Origin: an uncultured Moheibacter sp.
GTDB lineage: Bacteria; Bacteroidota; Bacteroidia; Flavobacteriales; Weeksellaceae
Length of the DNA: 8,286 nt
Assembly: GCA_937875605.1 (NCBI GenBank)
Contig: CALLXZ010000180.1
Location: 1 to 8,286, forward strand
Direction: 5' to 3'
The notes beneath the pieces are model-generated. The model worked only from the letters and a program-made list of their open reading frames with translations, was not told where the DNA came from and did no database searches. Within the stretch, counting starts at the first letter, position 1. The number at the start of each line of letters is the position of its first letter. The position numbers were made by a program, and so were the translations under genes. Below are positions 6,502 to 8,286 of the stretch, piece by piece.

Positions 6502-6522
6502 GAGATGAATATTATTCTTCTC
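6502..6522. repeat. Near-perfect 21-bp palindrome at the expected transcription start
   Basis: GAGATGAATA (6502-6511) and TATTCTTCTC (6513-6522) are reverse complements with one mismatch in ten pairs (6506 against 6518) around a single central base. The one-base centre makes it a poor RNA hairpin but a good shape for a dimeric repressor site. It lies just downstream of the -7 element of the next gene. Confidence 0.45.
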
Positions 6523-6540
6523 AGCAAATTTTGAATTAAA

Positions 6541-7056
6541 ATGAAAAAAATATTCATATTTATTTTCTTATTCTCGTTAGGATTTGGAAAAGCGCAGGAC
6601 AATAAAGGAGGATTAATGAGCCATTTGCTTATAAATGTCGGCTATGCCAATCTCAACGGGAATTATTTCAAACTCGGTCCGGAAGTTTACCTGACACAAC
6701 CCAATGGAAATTTGATCGATTTGAGCCTGACAGCAAATATGGCTTATTTTTCTAAACATTTCGTCGTTGTACCTGAATTGGGAGTCGGTTATCAGTTCAA
6801 TTCAAAAAAGGTCAGTAATAGAATCGATCCTTATAGAGAATATGTAAACAGCACTTTTTATTCAGCTCGTGTAAACGTTTCGCCTTGGAATATCACACCA
6901 GAAATCGGACTGGCTTTTGCCGGAATTGTAGAAGCTAATATTGGTTATTCATTTGAATTCAATAAACATGATTATACCTCATTTGATGGAATTAAATTTG
7001 GATTGACCATTCACATTCCGACGATTTATTTTGTGAGTGAGGCAGGGTTGTATTAA
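6541..7056 (+). CDS. Small exported protein, probable outer-membrane beta-barrel
   Basis: A 171-residue protein of no recognised family. The first 18-19 residues are a clear signal peptide (K-K, hydrophobic run, G-K-A-Q before D20). The mature part is rich in glycine, tyrosine and phenylalanine with alternating strands separated by short polar turns, for example H-L-L-I-N-V-G-Y-A-N-L-N-G (28-40), P-E-L-G-V-G-Y-Q-F (78-86), P-E-I-G-L-A-F-A-G-I-V (120-130), A-N-I-G-Y-S-F-E-F (132-140) and G-I-K-F-G-L-T-I-H-I (150-159). It ends in tyrosine, as expected for a C-terminal strand recognised by the BAM machinery. About eight strands would fit. An A-rich leader precedes the ATG without a clear ribosome site. 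It has its own promoter candidate, and no terminator separates it from the oxidoreductase gene 55 bp downstream, so the two may be cotranscribed. Beta-barrel is inference from composition. Confidence 0.85.
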   Translation: MKKIFIFIFLFSLGFGKAQDNKGGLMSHLLINVGYANLNGNYFKLGPEVYLTQPNGNLIDLSLTANMAYFSKHFVVVPELGVGYQFNSKKVSNRIDPYREYVNSTFYSARVNVSPWNITPEIGLAFAGIVEANIGYSFEFNKHDYTSFDGIKFGLTIHIPTIYFVSEAGLY

Positions 7057-7111
7057 ATAAATCAAAAGTTTACAATTCGTTTTCATAATTTAGAACTCAA
7101 TTGTTTTAATT

Positions 7112-8286
7112 ATGAATCAGAAGAATTTTACCAAACGGGAATTTTTGAAAATAGCAGGATTAGGAAGTTTAAGTTTAATTTTCTGGCAATGCTATGATTT
7201 CAAAAAGGAAGAAGAAAATGAATTATTGAACGAAACCGATTCCGAAACGGAATCAAATTCCAATTCCGAACCCAAATTAGAATTTACCGACAAAGACGTA
7301 ATTTTCATCACCCGAAACGACGAAAAATACGATTCCCTCCGAAAGGGATTCAATAAACGTTTTGATAAATTCCCAAAAACCATTGCGCTTTGCTTCACCA
7401 CAATCGGCGTGCAGACAGCAATTCAAAAAGCAAAAACCGACAAACTCAAAATCTCAGTAAAAAGCGGCGGACACAGTTTCGAAGCATTTTCTTGCGGCAC
7501 AGATTCTATGCTCATCAATGTTTCTCAGATGAATAAAATCCAATGGCTGGAAAACGATGAAGTGATGCTTCAACCGGCTTGTCTTTTACAAGAGATTTAT
7601 GCAGAATTTTTACCTAAAAAACGTATCATTCCTTCTGGTTCTTGTGGTACAGTCGGAATTGCTGGATTGGCATTGGGTGGTGGTTATGGCTTCTTCAGTC
7701 GAAAATATGGTTTGACTTGCGACAATTTAACCCGAATCAAAATGGTTGACGGAAACGGAAATCTGATTGATTCGAAAAAAAATCCGGAATTGCTTTGGGC
7801 TTGTCGCGGCGGCGGAAATGGTAACTTTGGCATCGTGACTGAAATGTATTTCAAAACGCATCAGGCCCCGAATTCGTTTAGCAGTTATCGTTTAAAATAT
7901 AAAAATTTGAATCAGGAAAGATTTATGCAATTGATTCAGGTTTGGTTTAATTTCACGGAAAATTTACCACAAGAAGCATTTTCCGCTTTTGTTCTGAATG
8001 GAAAAACTTTGACGATTTTGGTTACAAATTTCCTGAATCACAATTCCAATTTTGAAAGTTCATTTGATGAATTAAAAAATCTTTCGGACGAATACAAACC
8101 GACTTATAATCAGCCTTTGGCAAATGCGTTGAAAAGATATTATGGCCGCAAAGAACCTTTGTATTTCAAAAATGCTTCGTCCGGTTTGTACAAAGGAATT
8201 GATGAAATCAAATCTGTTTTGCCGCAGGTTTTTGAAAAAGTAATTGCAACGTCAGGAATGATTTATCAAATCAATACTTTGGGCGG
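7112..8286 (+). CDS. FAD-binding (PCMH/berberine-bridge type) oxidoreductase, exported, 3' end outside window
   Basis: The frame opens at ATG 7112 and runs 391 codons plus two bases to the window edge with no stop. The FAD-binding PCMH domain spans about residues 85-250: V-K-S-G-G-H-S (116-122) offers H121 for 8-alpha-histidyl FAD, and G-S-C-G-T-V-G-I-A-G (176-185) puts C178 where berberine-bridge-type enzymes form the second, 6-S-cysteinyl bond. L-G-G-G-Y-G-F-F-S-R-K-Y-G-L (188-201) and L-L-W-A-C-R-G-G-G-N-G-N-F-G-I-V-T (227-243) complete the signature. The substrate domain follows, and the usual C-terminal BBE segment lies beyond the edge. Family members oxidise sugars, alkaloids or other alcohols; the substrate is unknown. 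The N-terminus T-K-R-E-F-L-K plus a hydrophobic run resembles a Tat signal with KR in place of RR. An acidic, Ser/Asn-rich linker fills residues 31-57 after C27. The gene follows the beta-barrel gene by 55 bp. Confidence 0.92.
   Translation, partial: MNQKNFTKREFLKIAGLGSLSLIFWQCYDFKKEEENELLNETDSETESNSNSEPKLEFTDKDVIFITRNDEKYDSLRKGFNKRFDKFPKTIALCFTTIGVQTAIQKAKTDKLKISVKSGGHSFEAFSCGTDSMLINVSQMNKIQWLENDEVMLQPACLLQEIYAEFLPKKRIIPSGSCGTVGIAGLALGGGYGFFSRKYGLTCDNLTRIKMVDGNGNLIDSKKNPELLWACRGGGNGNFGIVTEMYFKTHQAPNSFSSYRLKYKNLNQERFMQLIQVWFNFTENLPQEAFSAFVLNGKTLTILVTNFLNHNSNFESSFDELKNLSDEYKPTYNQPLANALKRYYGRKEPLYFKNASSGLYKGIDEIKSVLPQVFEKVIATSGMIYQINTLG

Noticed and set aside
7057..7111. Promoter or terminator between the barrel gene and the flavoenzyme gene
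   Set aside because: TAATTTAG resembles the -7 consensus with one mismatch but has no suitable -33 TTG, and no hairpin is present. Cotranscription is the simpler reading.
1..8286. A defence, mobile or other accessory system in the window
   Set aside because: No integrase, transposase, nuclease, toxin-antitoxin pair, CRISPR repeat, phage gene or shift in codon style was found; every sizeable frame is explained by a housekeeping, envelope or single enzyme gene.

Overview
The window is an AT-rich chromosomal segment that reads as ordinary core genome of a member of the Flavobacteriia, most likely the Chryseobacterium/Elizabethkingia group (family-level inference). The reasons are the AT-rich codon use, the weak or absent Shine-Dalgarno sites with A-rich leaders, candidate Bacteroidota promoters of the TAnnTTTG type, and the style of the proteins. 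There is no rRNA, tRNA, insertion sequence, phage gene or CRISPR array.

Layout. (1) 1-675, minus strand: a queuosine-precursor transporter (YhhQ/VUT family) running off the left edge. (2) 676-783: a short divergent spacer with two perfect hairpins. (3) 784-2445, plus: a GT39 membrane glycosyltransferase with a C-terminal beta-rich extension. It overlaps the next gene tail to tail by 20 bp. (4) 2426-4677, minus: a compact operon transcribed dapF - mltG - small secreted protein. DapF makes the meso-diaminopimelate of peptidoglycan, MltG cuts nascent glycan strands, and the third protein is an unknown exported protein. (5) 4678-4930: a 253 bp divergent regulatory region, the longest gene-free stretch, with a Bacteroidota-type -7 element facing dapF and a sigma-E/ECF-like promoter candidate facing the protease gene. 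(6) 4931-6421, plus: a DegP/HtrA periplasmic serine protease with a complete catalytic triad and two PDZ domains, ended by a strong intrinsic terminator. (7) 6541-7056, plus: a small exported protein, probably an outer-membrane beta-barrel, with a promoter that starts inside the preceding terminator and a palindrome at the expected transcription start. (8) 7112-8286, plus: an FAD-linked oxidoreductase of the berberine-bridge type with a Tat-like leader, running off the right edge.

Taken together the genes are mostly cell-envelope functions: peptidoglycan precursor synthesis and processing, envelope protein quality control, lipid-linked sugar transfer and small exported proteins. I do not see a novel multi-gene system. 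The points most worth a second look are the lipobox on MltG, the possible stress promoter of the HtrA gene, the terminator/promoter/palindrome arrangement at 6447-6522, the heptamer repeat across the dapF stop codon, and the unusual leader and predicted bicovalent FAD site of the last gene.
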